DNA from: Silene latifolia
Lineage: Eukaryota > Streptophyta > Magnoliopsida > Caryophyllales > Caryophyllaceae
DNA length: 64,000 nt
Direction: 5' to 3'
Assembly: GCF_048544455.1 (NCBI RefSeq)
Contig: NC_133526.1
Span: 11,362,001 to 11,426,000 of the forward strand
In this document: positions 24,114-34,957 of the stretch, in pieces
Position numbering within the stretch: position 1 is the stretch's first letter
Layout: every line of letters starts with the position of its first letter
Translations under genes and position numbers: made by a program
Notes under the pieces: generated by a model
What the model saw: the letters and a program-made list of their open reading frames with translations, nothing else
Databases searched by the model: none
Told to the model about the DNA's origin: nothing

Positions 24114-27100
24114 ATGGATGATATTAGTACAAACCCTTTAGGTTTACTACTACATGCATGTAGCTTAGCAAAAGAATTGGAATCAGTAATCCCAAATTTA
24201 ACTGCGAATTATAATAATTACCCGCAAATTCTTTCGCAAAAATGTGATGAGATCATAGGGATGTTTACCATGGCAAAAGACCATATAAACTCCCAACACC
24301 ACCGCGAAATGGGAGCCATGTTTGGTTGGGTGGACCCGCAGCCACCACTCGCGGTGACCGGAAAAGGGAAGGAGATAGTTGGTGAAGGCCAAGTAGAGGG
24401 TGGTGGTGGTGGGAGTGGGACCTCAAGCTCCACGCAACAAAAGACCAACAAGAGATCATCAAGGTTAGTCTTCCATTAATTACAAAATTTGAGATTTTAC
24501 TTACTAGCCGTAAAATTTGATTAGTCAGTTCAAGGAGCCTCAAATGAATAAGTAGCTAGTTATTGTGTGAGACGGTTTTATATGGGATAATTTATTTACT
24601 AGTATTAAATGAATAGTTTTCTTACAAATATGGACTGTCTTACTCTATAATAATTTGTGTTAAATAAGTTATTACTCGCATTTACGTACTAATTGTGTTG
24701 TGTTATATGGAGTATGTGATGTTGATTAACAATGTGAGGTGTTTAATTGTTACGAGTAGGGGTGCTAACGAGCCGAGCCGAGCCCGAGCTTGGCCTTGCT
24801 CGGCTTGTGCTCAAGAACCAAAACTCGAGCTCGAGCCGATCTCGAGCTTACCCGAGCTTGAAAAAAATGTGCTCGTTATAAAGTTTGCGAGCTTTAACGC
24901 GAGCTCGAGCCAAACTCGAGCCCAAATCGAGCCTATATAAAACTGTTTATTTTTTTCTTTCGATATTTTCAATAACAAGGCTCAAGGGTTATATGTAAAA
25001 ATATTTGGCAAATCAGCGAGACATTTGATATGTATGATACAAAAATATAATTATGATAAAATATTTTTATAAAATATCAGTAATATCTTATGTAATCACA
25101 CAAATTCGAGCTGCTCGCGAGCTTTTCGAGTCGAGCCAGCCTTTGCTCGGCTTGACTCGTTAACCTCTCGAGCCGAGTCCGAGCCCGAGCCGAGCTCGCA
25201 CGAGCCGAGCTTTGACCGAGCTTTGGCCGAGCCGATCTCGAGTAGCTCGCGAGCTGTCTCGTCTCATTAACACCCCCCTAGTTACGAGTACTAATCAATC
25301 GTAGACGCTAGAAAGGGTAGTTTAGATATATTATATAGCAAACTACTAGACTTAATTAGGAGAAATTCTGTATATATTTGGTGTACCATATTACCGCATT
25401 GTTGTAAGCTATGCTATTAATTGCTGTCAAAAAAAAAAAAAATATATATTACCGTATTGTCTAATTAATTGGAAAAGTAAAATAATTGACATTTCATTTC
25501 ATGAAGAACAAAATGTAATCTAACTGAAATAGAAATGGTGTATTCTCCTTGGTTTGTAGCGTAAACTCGTATACCGATTGTACATATAGAATTTTCCGTA
25601 ATTGCCATCAATCGATCATGCATCTAATTAAATTAGAATTAGAACAAATTATAGAGAGTTTCCGATAATGATTAAATCTCATTTATATTTATTCCACATT
25701 ACGTTGATGAAGCCAAATTCAGAATACGCGCTCTTCCGCATTGTAATTAAGGCAATGTGACAGATATTATAAACCCTTGCTGTGAGGAGATAGTCGTGAT
25801 GGATGTCTTAAAATTGTTGTTCTAAGAAGTTCTTAATTAGCATTTATAAACGACACTATTCGGTGAGAACAACCATAAAAAAGAAGGAATGAAGAGGGGT
25901 ACACATTTACAATATACAAAATATCTCGTTTGTTTCAATCAATTTTTGGAAAATGCACGCTAGCTTGAGGTTTAACATATATTTTGCCCGAAATACCCAA
26001 TTTTTTTATCCGGAAAACTTTAAGAAGTCATAACTCGTGTTTTCGAGTTCAGAGAGTGATAATTTTTTTCAAATCGATCATCTTTCCAAAAATTACGATT
26101 TGAAAAAAAAAAAATTATCGTATTTGGATCACGTGGCTAGGAGTTATTGTATCATTGTATGACAAAGTTTTTTTTTGACGGAACAAACTTTGAGTGACCA
26201 TATCTCTTGGTCACGAATTCTAAACTCGACAATTCTTTTTTGTTTAGGCATGCTTTTATGTAAACAATTTTTATTTATTTATGGTGTAGAATTCAATTGT
26301 TTATCTATTTTATTTTAGGCATGCTTTTATGTGGTAAGAATGTAAGATCATGTAATAAAATTTAGGGTTTTCCTATCTGATATGCTCGTGTTGTTTCGAT
26401 TTTCACGTGGTACCCGACTACCCGTTACTTTTGAAAACATCATTGGAAGCCCTAAACTTATTGAAAACATCTTAAAATACCAAAAAACCTCTAACCGTCA
26501 TTTTCAAATGTTTATTTTTTTGCATTTTCTAATTGATTTTTTTTTACCATAATTTATCAAACTTTTATCACAAATTTCTTTTACTCAACATTTGTGAGAC
26601 TAACCACAAATAGAAAATTGAGAAATTGTTGATATGAAAAATGAAAGGCATGAAGAAGAAGGAGACAGAAGAGAAAGGGTGAGATTGCCAGCACCACAAA
26701 TAGGGAATTTGGAAATGCCACCAGAAGATGGATTTACATGGAGAAAATATGGTCAAAAAGAGATTCTTAATTCTAAGTATCCTCGGTACGTCTTTCACTC
26801 TACTTGCTCCGTTGACAATTGACTCTCCTCTTCCGCCTTCTATTTTTACTCTTTCCTATTTTTGGTCTTTTTACTTAGAAATCTCAACTTACCTAACATT
26901 TATATTTCTCAAGTATATGTGACAAGTGACAACAACAATTGATAAATGGTGGCTTTCTTTGACATAGTCTAACCCAATCAAATTTAGAACTACTAAATAA
27001 ACTTGTATTTATTTGTTACCCACATGTGTAATTTGGTAGATCAATCTTCTAACCAACAAAAGTAGATCAAAGTTGATCTACGAGTTGAATAATTTTTCCA

Positions 27101-27991
27101 CCAAAGTTAAAATTATTTGTAGACCAAATTTGACGGAGACAGGATTTTTAAGTCTCACACACGATACATGTAAAAATGTGATATAAGAACTATCCTATAA
27201 CGTTATCTAATTTTTATTAATTTTTTTTCGAACTTTGACATCCAGATAGCTTGAATTTGTATATGAATATCGAACTTCGAGTCGTGTACACATTATAGAA
27301 AAATCTATCTTATAAAAATAATCACGTCAATTTCTTTAGTTTAGTAAAGGGCTTCTGTTTAATCAGTCTATCTATATAAAAAGGTTGTGCTCACTGAATT
27401 AGCATCGTAAAACCACCAAACAATTAAGTGATGTTGTTAATTTTTCCGCTTAATAATCTCCTAAATATTACAATCAAATTTCTTACAATTTTCTAACTTA
27501 TTATTCTTCTACGTTCTCTTATAACAAGCAGGAGTTACTACAGATGCACTCACCAAAAACTATACAATTGTCCAGCCAAGAAGCAAGTCCAACGACTAGA
27601 CGATGACCCTTTTACATTTGAGATCCTCTACCGTGGCAACCACACTTGCCATATTTCATCAACGGCGCCCATGGCCCCACTTCCAAGACGATCACCTCCG
27701 GCCGTTCAAAACATATTATTTTCCCAACAACCAACCACAATCGTTGATTCGCCGATACACCAGTGGTTGACGATGGACCTCCACGGGCCATCCTCTGAGG
27801 GCGCACATACTGCATTCAACCCACACGTTCCAGCCAACGTTGGAGTCGATTTCCTTCATCAACATACTAATTCTTTGCTTGATTTGGCGGATGCAATGTT
27901 TAATTCCGTGAGTAGTAGCAGTAGCAATAATATGGACGTCATTTTTTCCACCGTTGATGACAAATGGAAGAACAATGATACTAAAGATTAA
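24114..27991 (+). CDS. WRKY55: Group III WRKY transcription factor (WRKY55-like), 3 exons
   Basis: A nuclear DNA-binding protein that would recognise W-box (TTGAC) sites; group III members act in defence and senescence. Exons 24114-24463, 26648-26785 and 27532-27991 give 315 aa. The WRKY domain is at residues 148-202: WRKYGQK at 148-154, then a C-X7-C-X23-H-X-C zinc site (C168, C176, H200, C202), diagnostic of group III. The intron after the codon split at PR is the conserved WRKY intron. The [18 protein letters not shown] run and the leucine-rich N-terminus ([14 protein letters not shown]) recall WRKY55. A Gly/Ser linker (residues 95-106) precedes the basic stretch. The exon 2 acceptor (26647) is the only one nearby that keeps frame, and its pyrimidine tract is weak. 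Intron 1 (2.2 kb) holds a hAT-like MITE. No AATAAA was seen. Confidence 0.93.
24757..25280. mobile_element. hAT-like MITE rich in GAGCCGAGC motifs (524 bp), in WRKY intron 1
   Basis: Starts TAGGGGTGCTAACGAG and ends CTCATTAACACCCCCCTA (inverted repeats with a few mismatches). The 8-bp target duplication GTTACGAG at 24749-24756 and 25281-25288 is perfect, as expected for hAT elements. Both arms are made of GAGCCGAGC/GCTCGAGC repeats that can pair, and the centre is AT-rich. It carries no transposase. Confidence 0.88.
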
Positions 27992-28337
27992 ATTTATAAT
28001 CCTTAAAAATTCATCGTCTCATAATATACTTACTAGAGATCGCTACGGTATTAAGGTTATGTATTTATATTCTTTCAAGCATGCATAGGTCGAAAAGGCA
28101 TATTTCCATGCATGCTAATCTAACTCGTAGAATTCAATTAATTAGAGCATAATATATTCTTTTTGGGTCAATGTTGTTCAATCGAAAAGTCATTGTTCTG
28201 TACAAACTCGCCCTTTTCTTGTCTATTCTAAATTATTTATTTATCGAAACAGTATGTAACGCGATGTACTCTGTATCTTAGAATATATTTGTACTTGGTT
28301 TTTGCCGTAGAACTATTTTTGAATGATAGAAGACGAC
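27992..28337. other. WRKY 3' flank, nothing recognised
   Basis: AT-rich sequence after the WRKY stop, probably 3' UTR and spacer. No gene, repeat ends or canonical polyadenylation hexamer were recognised. Confidence 0.5.
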
Positions 28338-28413
28338 TGTTAAAGATATCATTTCCAATAATTAGTTGTTCATATACTTTGTACTCTTTGTATATCTATC
28401 CATATCTTTTGTA

Positions 28414-28504
28414 CTTCCTTCATTCTCATATGATGTACCCATTTTATTAAAATACTTCACTCATATATTCAACAAATGAGTACATCATATAAAAACGGAG
28501 GAAG
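28414..28504. mobile_element. Stowaway-type MITE (91 bp) abutting the mariner-like element
   Basis: Ends CTTCCTTCATTCTCATATGATG and CATCATATAAAAACGGAGGAAG are inverted repeats, with TA at 28412-28413 and 28505-28506. The termini resemble those of the neighbouring MLE, so this MITE may be mobilised by the same transposase family. Confidence 0.75.
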
Positions 28505-28648
28505 TACTTCCTCCATTTCCATAAGATCTACCCATTTTCCATATTGGGCCAACCCACTATGATCTACCCATTTGCTTTATTTCTATTTTTGAGTATAACA
28601 AATGACCAAACAATCCTTATTGACAATGCATATTTACAAAAAATGTCA

Positions 28649-28649
<1 letters not shown>

Positions 28650-28693
<44 letters not shown>
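28650..28693. repeat. Poly-T tract (about 43 nt)
   Basis: A long T homopolymer inside the left arm of the MLE. It may be a decayed poly(A) of a minus-strand retroposon or simple expansion; no target duplication was seen. Confidence 0.8.
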
Positions 28694-29014
28694 GATAAAG
28701 AAAATGTCATTACTTAACTCATCTAATTTCCACCTAATCTCTATTAACTTATCTAATTACTCCCTCCCTTTTTTTTCATTTCCCACCAGAATATTGATAT
28801 ACCCCCCTCTTAACACATTCAATTCCCAACTTCCATCTCCCTCTCATAACTCCTCTCTAGAATCTTCCCAAAAAAAACCTAGATCTTCTCCTCTCAACCT
28901 CCCATTTTCATTCCGCCGTTACTCATTCCTCCTCCTCTCTACCTCTCTCTAGATCTCCTCATCTCTATCTCTCTCTAGATCTCCTCCTTCTTCATATCTC
29001 TTCCAAATTAATCT

Positions 29015-29669
29015 ATGTCCGGCACATTACCTGCTTATATGTCTTCAAAAAATCACAAAAAAGTTCCCAAATCTCAGACTTCCTACCATGAATCTCTAGA
29101 TCTCTGTTTATATTTACCAGGAATTGGTCATGTTGCCCCTGATACATACTCGGGTTATGGGTCACTACTTAATTCTGATGTTGAAGATGACACAGAGGTT
29201 ACATCCGCGTTTAACGCGCATGAAAATATTGTTGTTCCTGATTCATTGATTGAGGAAGTCCCATATTTTGATGAGAAACATGGTAAGTTTGTTGATGATG
29301 GTACTCCATGTGTTGATCGAAACCCGTTTTTTCTGGAAATGGAAAGATCTGGTTCTTATTCACCTAAATCATTGAGATTCCATAAGCTCTGCGATAAGTT
29401 TTTACAGAAGAAGCGTAAAAAGGATGAAACTGCAGGTAAATCTTTGCTTTTGACGGTTTTTTTTTTTTTGTTTATCTTTGCAACTAAATCATGGTGTTTA
29501 ATGCTTTTTTTTGTTTATCTTTGCAGATATGGCTTATATTAATCGAAACAATGTGAATGAGAAGAAGGAAGTTTCTGGGGGAAGTTTAAATTCCGTTGAT
29601 TTGTCGCCAAAATCAAAGAAATTCAAGATATTTTGTGACAAGTACTTAGAAAAGGAGAAAAAATGCTAA
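29015..29669 (+). CDS. Unrecognised two-exon gene carried inside the mariner-like element
   Basis: Exons 29015-29435 and 29527-29669 give 187 aa; GTAAAT donor and TTTGCAG acceptor. I do not recognise the family. The N-terminal two thirds is acidic (SDVEDDTEV, SLIEEVPYFDEKHG) with Tyr/Gly-rich patches. A Lys-rich motif occurs twice, once per exon: SPKSLRFHKLCDKFLQKKRK (about residues 115-134) and SPKSKKFKIFCDKYLEKEKK at the C-terminus. No signal peptide or membrane segment is visible; the basic ends could be nuclear targeting or nucleic-acid binding, which is inference. A CT-rich leader (28880-29010) looks like a plant 5' UTR. It faces the transposase gene convergently. It may be a captured host gene or an accessory transposon protein. 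Intact frame and clean splice sites argue that it is or was expressed. Confidence 0.6.
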
Positions 29670-29791
29670 CAAAGGGAGGTTCATTTCTACTACTTCTACT
29701 TTTATTCTTTATTTAATTGTTTTTTTAGTTGTTCTGTTTTCTTTGTTGATGAGATCTGTTTTATTTGGGGTGTTCATTTACCCTATGTTGT

Positions 29792-30290
29792 TTGGGGTGT
29801 TCTGATGGGTTAGTTTTGCTGGTTAGTTTTGATGATTTGTTTGGATGGTTTGTTCTGATGTTTGTTCTGAGGTGTTGGTAATTGGACTGTTCTCGTGGCT
29901 TAGCTGTTTTGTTTAGGTCTTGGATACCTTATGTGGGTGTTTGGGGTGTTCTGATGGGTTAGTTTTGATGGTTAGTTTTGATGATTTGTTTGGATGGTTT
30001 GTTCTGATGGTTGTTCTGATGGGGTGTTCTGATGTTTGTTCTGAGGTGTTGGTAATTGGGTACTTCTCGTGGCTTAGCCGTTTTGTTTAGGTCTTGGATA
30101 CCTTCTGTGGGTGTTTGGGGTGTTCTGATGGGTTAGTTTTGATGGTTAGTTTTGATGATTTGTTTGGATGGTTTGTTCTGATAGTTTGTTCTGATGGGAT
30201 GTTCTGATGTTTGTTCTGAGGTGTTGGTAATTGGACTGTTCTCGTGGCTTAGTTGTTTTGTTTAGGTCTTGGATACCTTCTGTGAGTGTT
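29792..30290. repeat. Minisatellite, about 175-bp unit, roughly three copies
   Basis: The unit runs TTGGGGTGTTCTGATGGG ... GGTGTTGGTAATTGG ... GTTTAGGTCTTGGATACC. GTTTAGGTCTTGG recurs at 29911, 30085 and 30260, giving a period of 174-175 bp; the first copy is about 25 bp shorter. Each unit contains shorter GTTCTGATG/GTTTTGATG repeats. It lies in the 3' flank of the unrecognised gene. Confidence 0.85.
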
Positions 30291-30323
30291 GGTTATTGCT
30301 GTTGGTAACATTGCTTACATGTA

Positions 30324-30360
30324 CTTCCTCCATTTCCATATGATGTACCCATACCTCAGT
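30324..30360. repeat. Internal TIR-like sequence of the mariner family
   Basis: CTTCCTCCATTTCCATATGATG, preceded by TA, repeats the terminal sequence of the MLE in direct orientation to its left end. No matching inverted partner was seen before the transposase gene. It may be the left end of an older, shorter MLE or of a decayed MITE. Confidence 0.55.
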
Positions 30361-30852
30361 GAAAGTCATTACTAGACTGAGAGGTAAATGTTTGTTACTC
30401 CTTCACTCATCATATGACCCTAAAGTAAGGGCTTCATGTTTGTTGCTACTAATGTCATCATTAGATATAGCCATGTTGAGTTACCCTTATTATTAGGTTG
30501 ACCCATATTTGCTGCCACCAAGGGGCAATACATGTTGAGTTACTCTGTTTATTTTAATTCTTGAGGTTTCATGTTTTGTTTCTTCTTGATGAGGCACTTA
30601 TGTGTGGTCAGTTACTCAATGACGAAAATGTGCTTGCTGAGAGTAACAAGGAATTAATCACTGAACTTAAAATGTCATTAACTTGCCATTACAAACTGAT
30701 TGCTTACATAGTTCATATGTCACCAAAATGGAGTCTTACAAAGTTCAGTAACATTAATTAAAAACATGTAGATTCTGATGTTTGATTGATAAACTGTCAT
30801 GCCTAAAACAGTTTTGATGACAGTTTCTCATTCAAACAACAACCAAGGTTGT

Positions 30853-32243
30853 TCAAAAGGGGACTTGGATGCCTAAATCTAACATTAATTGATCTAAATC
30901 ACTCATCAGTCCACAAGTTATTAAAAATTGAATGCATTCCTTCACCAAATCTTCATTAACTGTTAAGTCTCTTGGTAGTGTTCCTTGCCTTCTTTGTGCA
31001 GCCTTTGCAAGATGTGGTAGTGGGTAGTTATTGTGGCCTCTCTTTTGCATAATTTCCACCATACAAGCTTGTAAACTTAGAAAAACATTGTCTAGTGTTT
31101 CAAATTTGTCTACTTGCTTCATATGCTTCGATTACATTTTGCACCAACTTTGTTCAACCTGTCTTTCTTTCTTTGGTTTTCATCTTGAATAGACTGAATT
31201 GATCTAAAGAAACCTAGATCTAAAATGTTCAAGTCAGGTGAGTTTGTTGGTTGTTGTGTTAACTTGATGTTAAATCCATCTAAATTGGCTGCCTCCATGA
31301 AATCTTTGTTTTTACCACTTATATGAGGCTTAGCATTATCCTGTTGAATACTTATATTCTTTGATCCAGATGCTGGCCATTTTTCTTTAATGGCTGGTAT
31401 CACTAAGTTGATCAATGCTTCTTTTGTGACTGCCTTTGTGATAGATTCAACTGGTTTTGTGACTATTGTACCAGCTTCCCTATTCTTACTTTTTCTTTTT
31501 GCTGGTTCTTGGTAAGTAAATGGCCATATACCAAGCTTTCCATCAAACAAAACTTCTCCATTTTCTTTGTATGTTGGCCTTGAAACTGCTGCTAAGAACA
31601 TGATTTTTGTTATGTATCTCTTGCTTTTACAACTTCTATAAGGAAGAGCTTCATTGCTGCCAATGTAGTATCTACACTTTGGATTGGTCATATAAAACCA
31701 TTTTTCATCAATGTGAATGATAGTACCCATATCCTTGAACATTACACACCTCAATAGCCTATCAAAGACTAATTTCCCCATTACAAAATGTAACCTTATG
31801 TGTTTGTGGTCTTCACTTAATGCTGGATGTATTGAACTTGTGTGAGACTTAATAAGTCCTTGTTTTACCCATCTATGGCAGATAGATGGTGCATGCCCTA
31901 TAGCCTTGCCCAACCTTTTCAGTGTTGTTCTCTTTGACACATCAAGTGCCATTATGGCCTCTAATGGACAAGGTATCCTTTCTTTCCCCTTCTTTCCCCT
32001 TATCTTACTCCTCACACTAATAGGAACTTCATGTACCCTCTGTTGTTTTGCTGATGTCCATATAGTGAAAATGGATTTCCTTGTGACATTGAACATGCTT
32101 GCCACTTCATTCATCTTCCCATGTGCAGGTTTCCCGTTTTTGCAGCTCTCAAACAGCAAGCATACCACCCTATGCCTCTCATCATCTATTAGATTAGGTT
32201 TTTTCATAATGAAAATAGTTGGAACTGTAATTTTAGTGAACAA
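30853..32243 (-). pseudogene. Mariner-like transposase (DD39D), frameshifted near its C-terminus
   Basis: A cut-and-paste transposase of the plant Tc1/mariner (MLE) type. The long N-terminal frame (31119-32243) starts at or near MKKPNLIDDERHRVVCLLFES and contains a helix-turn-helix region (MNEVASMFNVTRKSIFTIW), then the catalytic residues: first D in HIDEKWFYMT, second in IQQDNAKPHI, third in NSPDLNILDLGFF, spaced as D39D. Near 31120-31150 the frame is lost by small indels. The expected C-terminal part (KQVDKFETLDNVFLSLQACM...) continues in another frame (30853-31122). So the catalytic core is intact but the protein would be truncated, unless these are sequencing errors. Confidence 0.9.
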
Positions 32244-32976
32244 GTAATTGTAATTATTGAAAGTTGAAGCGTAATTTTTTGTTGTTTTAGTTGGAAATGT
32301 AAGCTGAACTAATCAGAACATTTGCTGCACTTTATGTACTCTAATTTCTTTGACTTGATGTTTTTTGGTGGGAGATTTAAAATTTCATGAAAAGTTCTTT
32401 TCCCACCCAATTTCCCTCCAACTTGTTTTCCCCCTCTCTTTTCATCAAAAACCAGGTAACATTGAAATTGGTGGGAAGGTTAAGCTTGACCCCACTCCTT
32501 AACACAAGTACTTTATTTTCTAATTAAACAAAAATAATGCAACTAATTGTCTTTCCTTGGTTGTTGAGCCAAAAGCAAATGGGTAGATCATATAAAAATG
32601 GAGGAAGTATATCTTTTTTATATCCTTTCTACGTTATAGTCTCCAAATTGTAGGATTCTTTAGCTTGCTCTCTAAGGTCTTGTATAGTACGAAGTATAAA
32701 TATATCATGTAATTGCTATTATAATTTCAAGTCAATAATAATATAAATTCTACATGGTATCGAGCCTTGTTCCCTAAAATCTCCTCAATTTCTTGTCTCC
32801 CTTCAATGACCAATTCCGGCGTATCCTTCTCCAATCCCCATGACCCGACTTCCCCCTCCATTCCCCCCACCCAATCTATCAACCTTGGAAAACCCAAGTT
32901 GCTGATAATCAATCTCTTTATTTTTGATCTGCTAAAATTTGTCAATGGTCCTCATCTTATCGCTCTTGAGACTCTT

Positions 32977-33908
32977 TGTAACACCCTTTCTTACCCGGCC
33001 AAGGTAATCGGAAGATGTCACCATCTCGGTTTCCAAGACAGTGAATCAGAACTTAAATTAAGCAACATTTATATAAATAACATGTTTAATAAATTACATA
33101 AACAAATGTGAATTATACATTATATAGCTCGACTAAGGTCTATGTCATCTACCATAGTCATATGCAACTCGACTCCAAGTATCCGTAGCGCGGCCCGAAT
33201 CCCGATCATCACAAAATCTAAACATGTACTAAAACTGCTCCTCATATGACCGGAAATATCATATGGTTCATCACAGGCCATACTCCAATTAAAGATCAGA
33301 AGGCGACAAATACACACACCAACACACGTCAGTTTCGATAATACAAACACTCACGAGATAAAATGTAAACATGAACATGAAATGTAGTGATGACACACAC
33401 GTCACAAATCTGCAATCACCGCAACTCCATATCCATATAACCCGGTGACGACATCGCAATACCGCCACCAAACAGTCGGACCGCAGCCCGTAAAACAGGT
33501 ACTCGAGACACGCCCGTGGTACCGAGCCCGGGCACTAACCAGATTCGTGCCAGACGTTGTGACACCACACGAGTCCCTCCGTACTCAAATCATAAACGTG
33601 CACGCCTCTCTTGGAGTGGGAAACTCCAAGAGTTGACGTAAGCGTAAGATTGTCTCCCGAACCGCCTTACGTTTCCTCAACAACCGTATATCACAATCAC
33701 AACTCCACCAACAACCTCCAACATCCATCGACAATCACGTGTATACAATATGCACACAATATTGCCAATTACAATGCTTCACATGCATAACTCTTACCGA
33801 TTATGCCTCATTTCTCATATAAGTGACAACAAACCTCCAACATCCACCGAAAAATAATGGTTAAAGTTCCGTCTCAAAGAACGCAATAAAGCATTTAGAA
33901 ATAAAATA
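32977..33908 (+). repeat. Gypsy-type LTR fragment
   Basis: Starts TGTAACACCCTTTCTTACCC, the usual TGTAACACCC opening of large plant Ty3/Gypsy LTRs, directly at the point where the Copia gag fragment is cut. It has no coding sequence. Its end is not visible before the Mutator-like MITE at 33909, so it is probably truncated. It contains a small inverted repeat (CTCTTGGAGTGGGAAACTCCAAGAG, about 33606-33630). Confidence 0.4.
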
Positions 33909-34757
33909 GGGTTTTTCTCATTTATACCCCTTTAGTTTCACCTTTTCTCATTTGTACCCCTTCATTTCCCATATCCCAGTTATACCCTCAATCCCTCATA
34001 TTATCTTACTTGTCTCAAACGTGACCTTAGTGCACTTTTCCGTTTAGTATATTCTGTTAGTTGTCATTTTAATTACTCTTCACCCCTTGCCCAATCTCTC
34101 TACCTCATCAGCCCACACAAATCCTCTATCATGTCACCAACAAATCCTCTATTAACATCTTTCTTACCCTCTCCAAATCTAACAGCAAAATATTTTTAAA
34201 AAATTAAGGATGATTAGTCGATTAGATCTATTTATTAAAATGGGTGAATGGTGGCTCGAAAATAGGTTGGGTGGATTGAAAATGGATTTGTGACGGCCCT
34301 AAGGTGGATAACGATGGTCCATAAATGGGCATGTGGTGGTTCGAGTTTAGGCTAGGGTGGCTTAAAAATGGACTGGTTGGGTCAAAGATGGGCGATTCAA
34401 AAGTTGATGAAGGTGGTAATTGTGGCGAAGATGGGTCTTCTGTGACTGGGTGGCTATGGTTGGGGTGTTTGATGGTGAAATCATAGGAGGGAGATGAATT
34501 TGGTGAAGGGTGGGATTAATAATTAATGATCAATACTGATTATGGTTATAAACTTGTAATCTAGAAGTTGTTTAATGAGGGGGAAATGCTAAAATTAGGT
34601 CCACGTAAGCAACTAACAGATGCATTTAACGTTTATAAGTGACAAGGTTACGTTTGAGAATACACAAACAAATATAGGGGTATAACTGGGCATAATGAAA
34701 ACGGAGGGATATAACTGAGAAAACGTAGAAACAAAAGGGTATAAATGAGAAAAACCC
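33909..34757. mobile_element. Mutator-like long-TIR MITE (849 bp)
   Basis: The ends are long inverted repeats: GGGTTTTTCTCATTTATACC at 33909 and its complement ending at 34757, with similarity running for roughly 110 bp into each arm. Flanks AATAAAATA and AAGAAAATA match at 8 of 9 positions, consistent with the 9-bp duplication of Mutator elements. No transposase is present; the centre is GGT/GGATTG-rich. It ends about 100 bp before the TATA box of the QCR10 gene. Confidence 0.65.
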
Positions 34758-34854
34758 AAGAAAATAATAAATTAGAGTAAGTAGGTTGTAATTTGCAAAA
34801 TTAGTAAAGACCAAGTACATAATTGCAAGGTAGAAAACCGGAAAAGCAGATCTC

Positions 34855-34861
34855 TATATAA
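34855..34861 (+). promoter_or_regulatory. TATA box of the QCR10 gene
   Basis: TATATAA, about 100 bp upstream of the start codon at 34958, in the expected place for a short leader. The upstream promoter is largely made of the Mutator-like MITE. Confidence 0.55.
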
Positions 34862-34957
34862 GACATTTCTATTCCAACATAATTAGGGTTGATACTTGGG
34901 CGTAAAAATCAATTGAAAGAGGGAAAATCTGCATCAACATTAACGTCAACAACAAGG

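Larger units (their letters stand above)
28507..32607 (-). mobile_element. Mariner-like element (MLE, 4.1 kb) with a second gene
   Basis: Left end CTTCCTCCATTTCCATAAGATC and right end (inward) CTTCCTCCATTTTTATATGATC form TIRs, and TA flanks both sides (28505-28506, 32608-32609). A 22-bp subterminal match (28558-28579 against 32571-32592, inverted) ties the two ends together. The element holds a DD39D transposase gene on the minus strand (30853-32243), a convergent spliced gene of unknown function (29015-29669), a minisatellite between them (29792-30290) and an extra internal TIR-like sequence at 30324. A second reading is a 2.3-kb MLE (30324-32607) next to another unit, but the subterminal match favours the 4.1-kb version. 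Confidence 0.75.
28338..32976 (+). mobile_element. 5' end of a Copia element, split by a MITE and a mariner-like element
   Basis: The right part is clear. An LTR tail ends TCTACA at 32754. A PBS-like TGGTATCGAGCC follows (32755-32766), then a gag start from ATG 32806 (MTNSGVSFSNPHDPTSPSIP...), ending where a Gypsy-like LTR begins at 32977. The left part is inferred: TGTTAAAGATATC at 28338 looks like a Copia LTR start, and 28338-28411 joined to 32610-32754 would be an LTR of about 220 bp, broken by two nested DNA transposons. It is a truncated fossil with no pol. Confidence 0.55.

Noticed and set aside
26568-26922. Frames on both strands around WRKY exon 2
   Set aside because: They overlap the WRKY coding exon and its splice sites; the WRKY frame explains the conservation.
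28602-28952. 116-aa frame with a long Phe run
   Set aside because: Created by a poly-T tract inside the MLE; no conserved motif or splice support.
29792-30290. Regular repeat considered as a CRISPR-like array
   Set aside because: Units are contiguous 175-bp tandem copies without unique spacers, in a eukaryotic transposon; it is a minisatellite.
30561-30761. 66-aa + strand frame between the minisatellite and the transposase
   Set aside because: Short, no motif, and lies in the transposase 3' flank; nothing supports translation.
31906-32247. 113-aa + strand hydrophobic frame
   Set aside because: Antisense shadow of the mariner-like transposase N-terminus.
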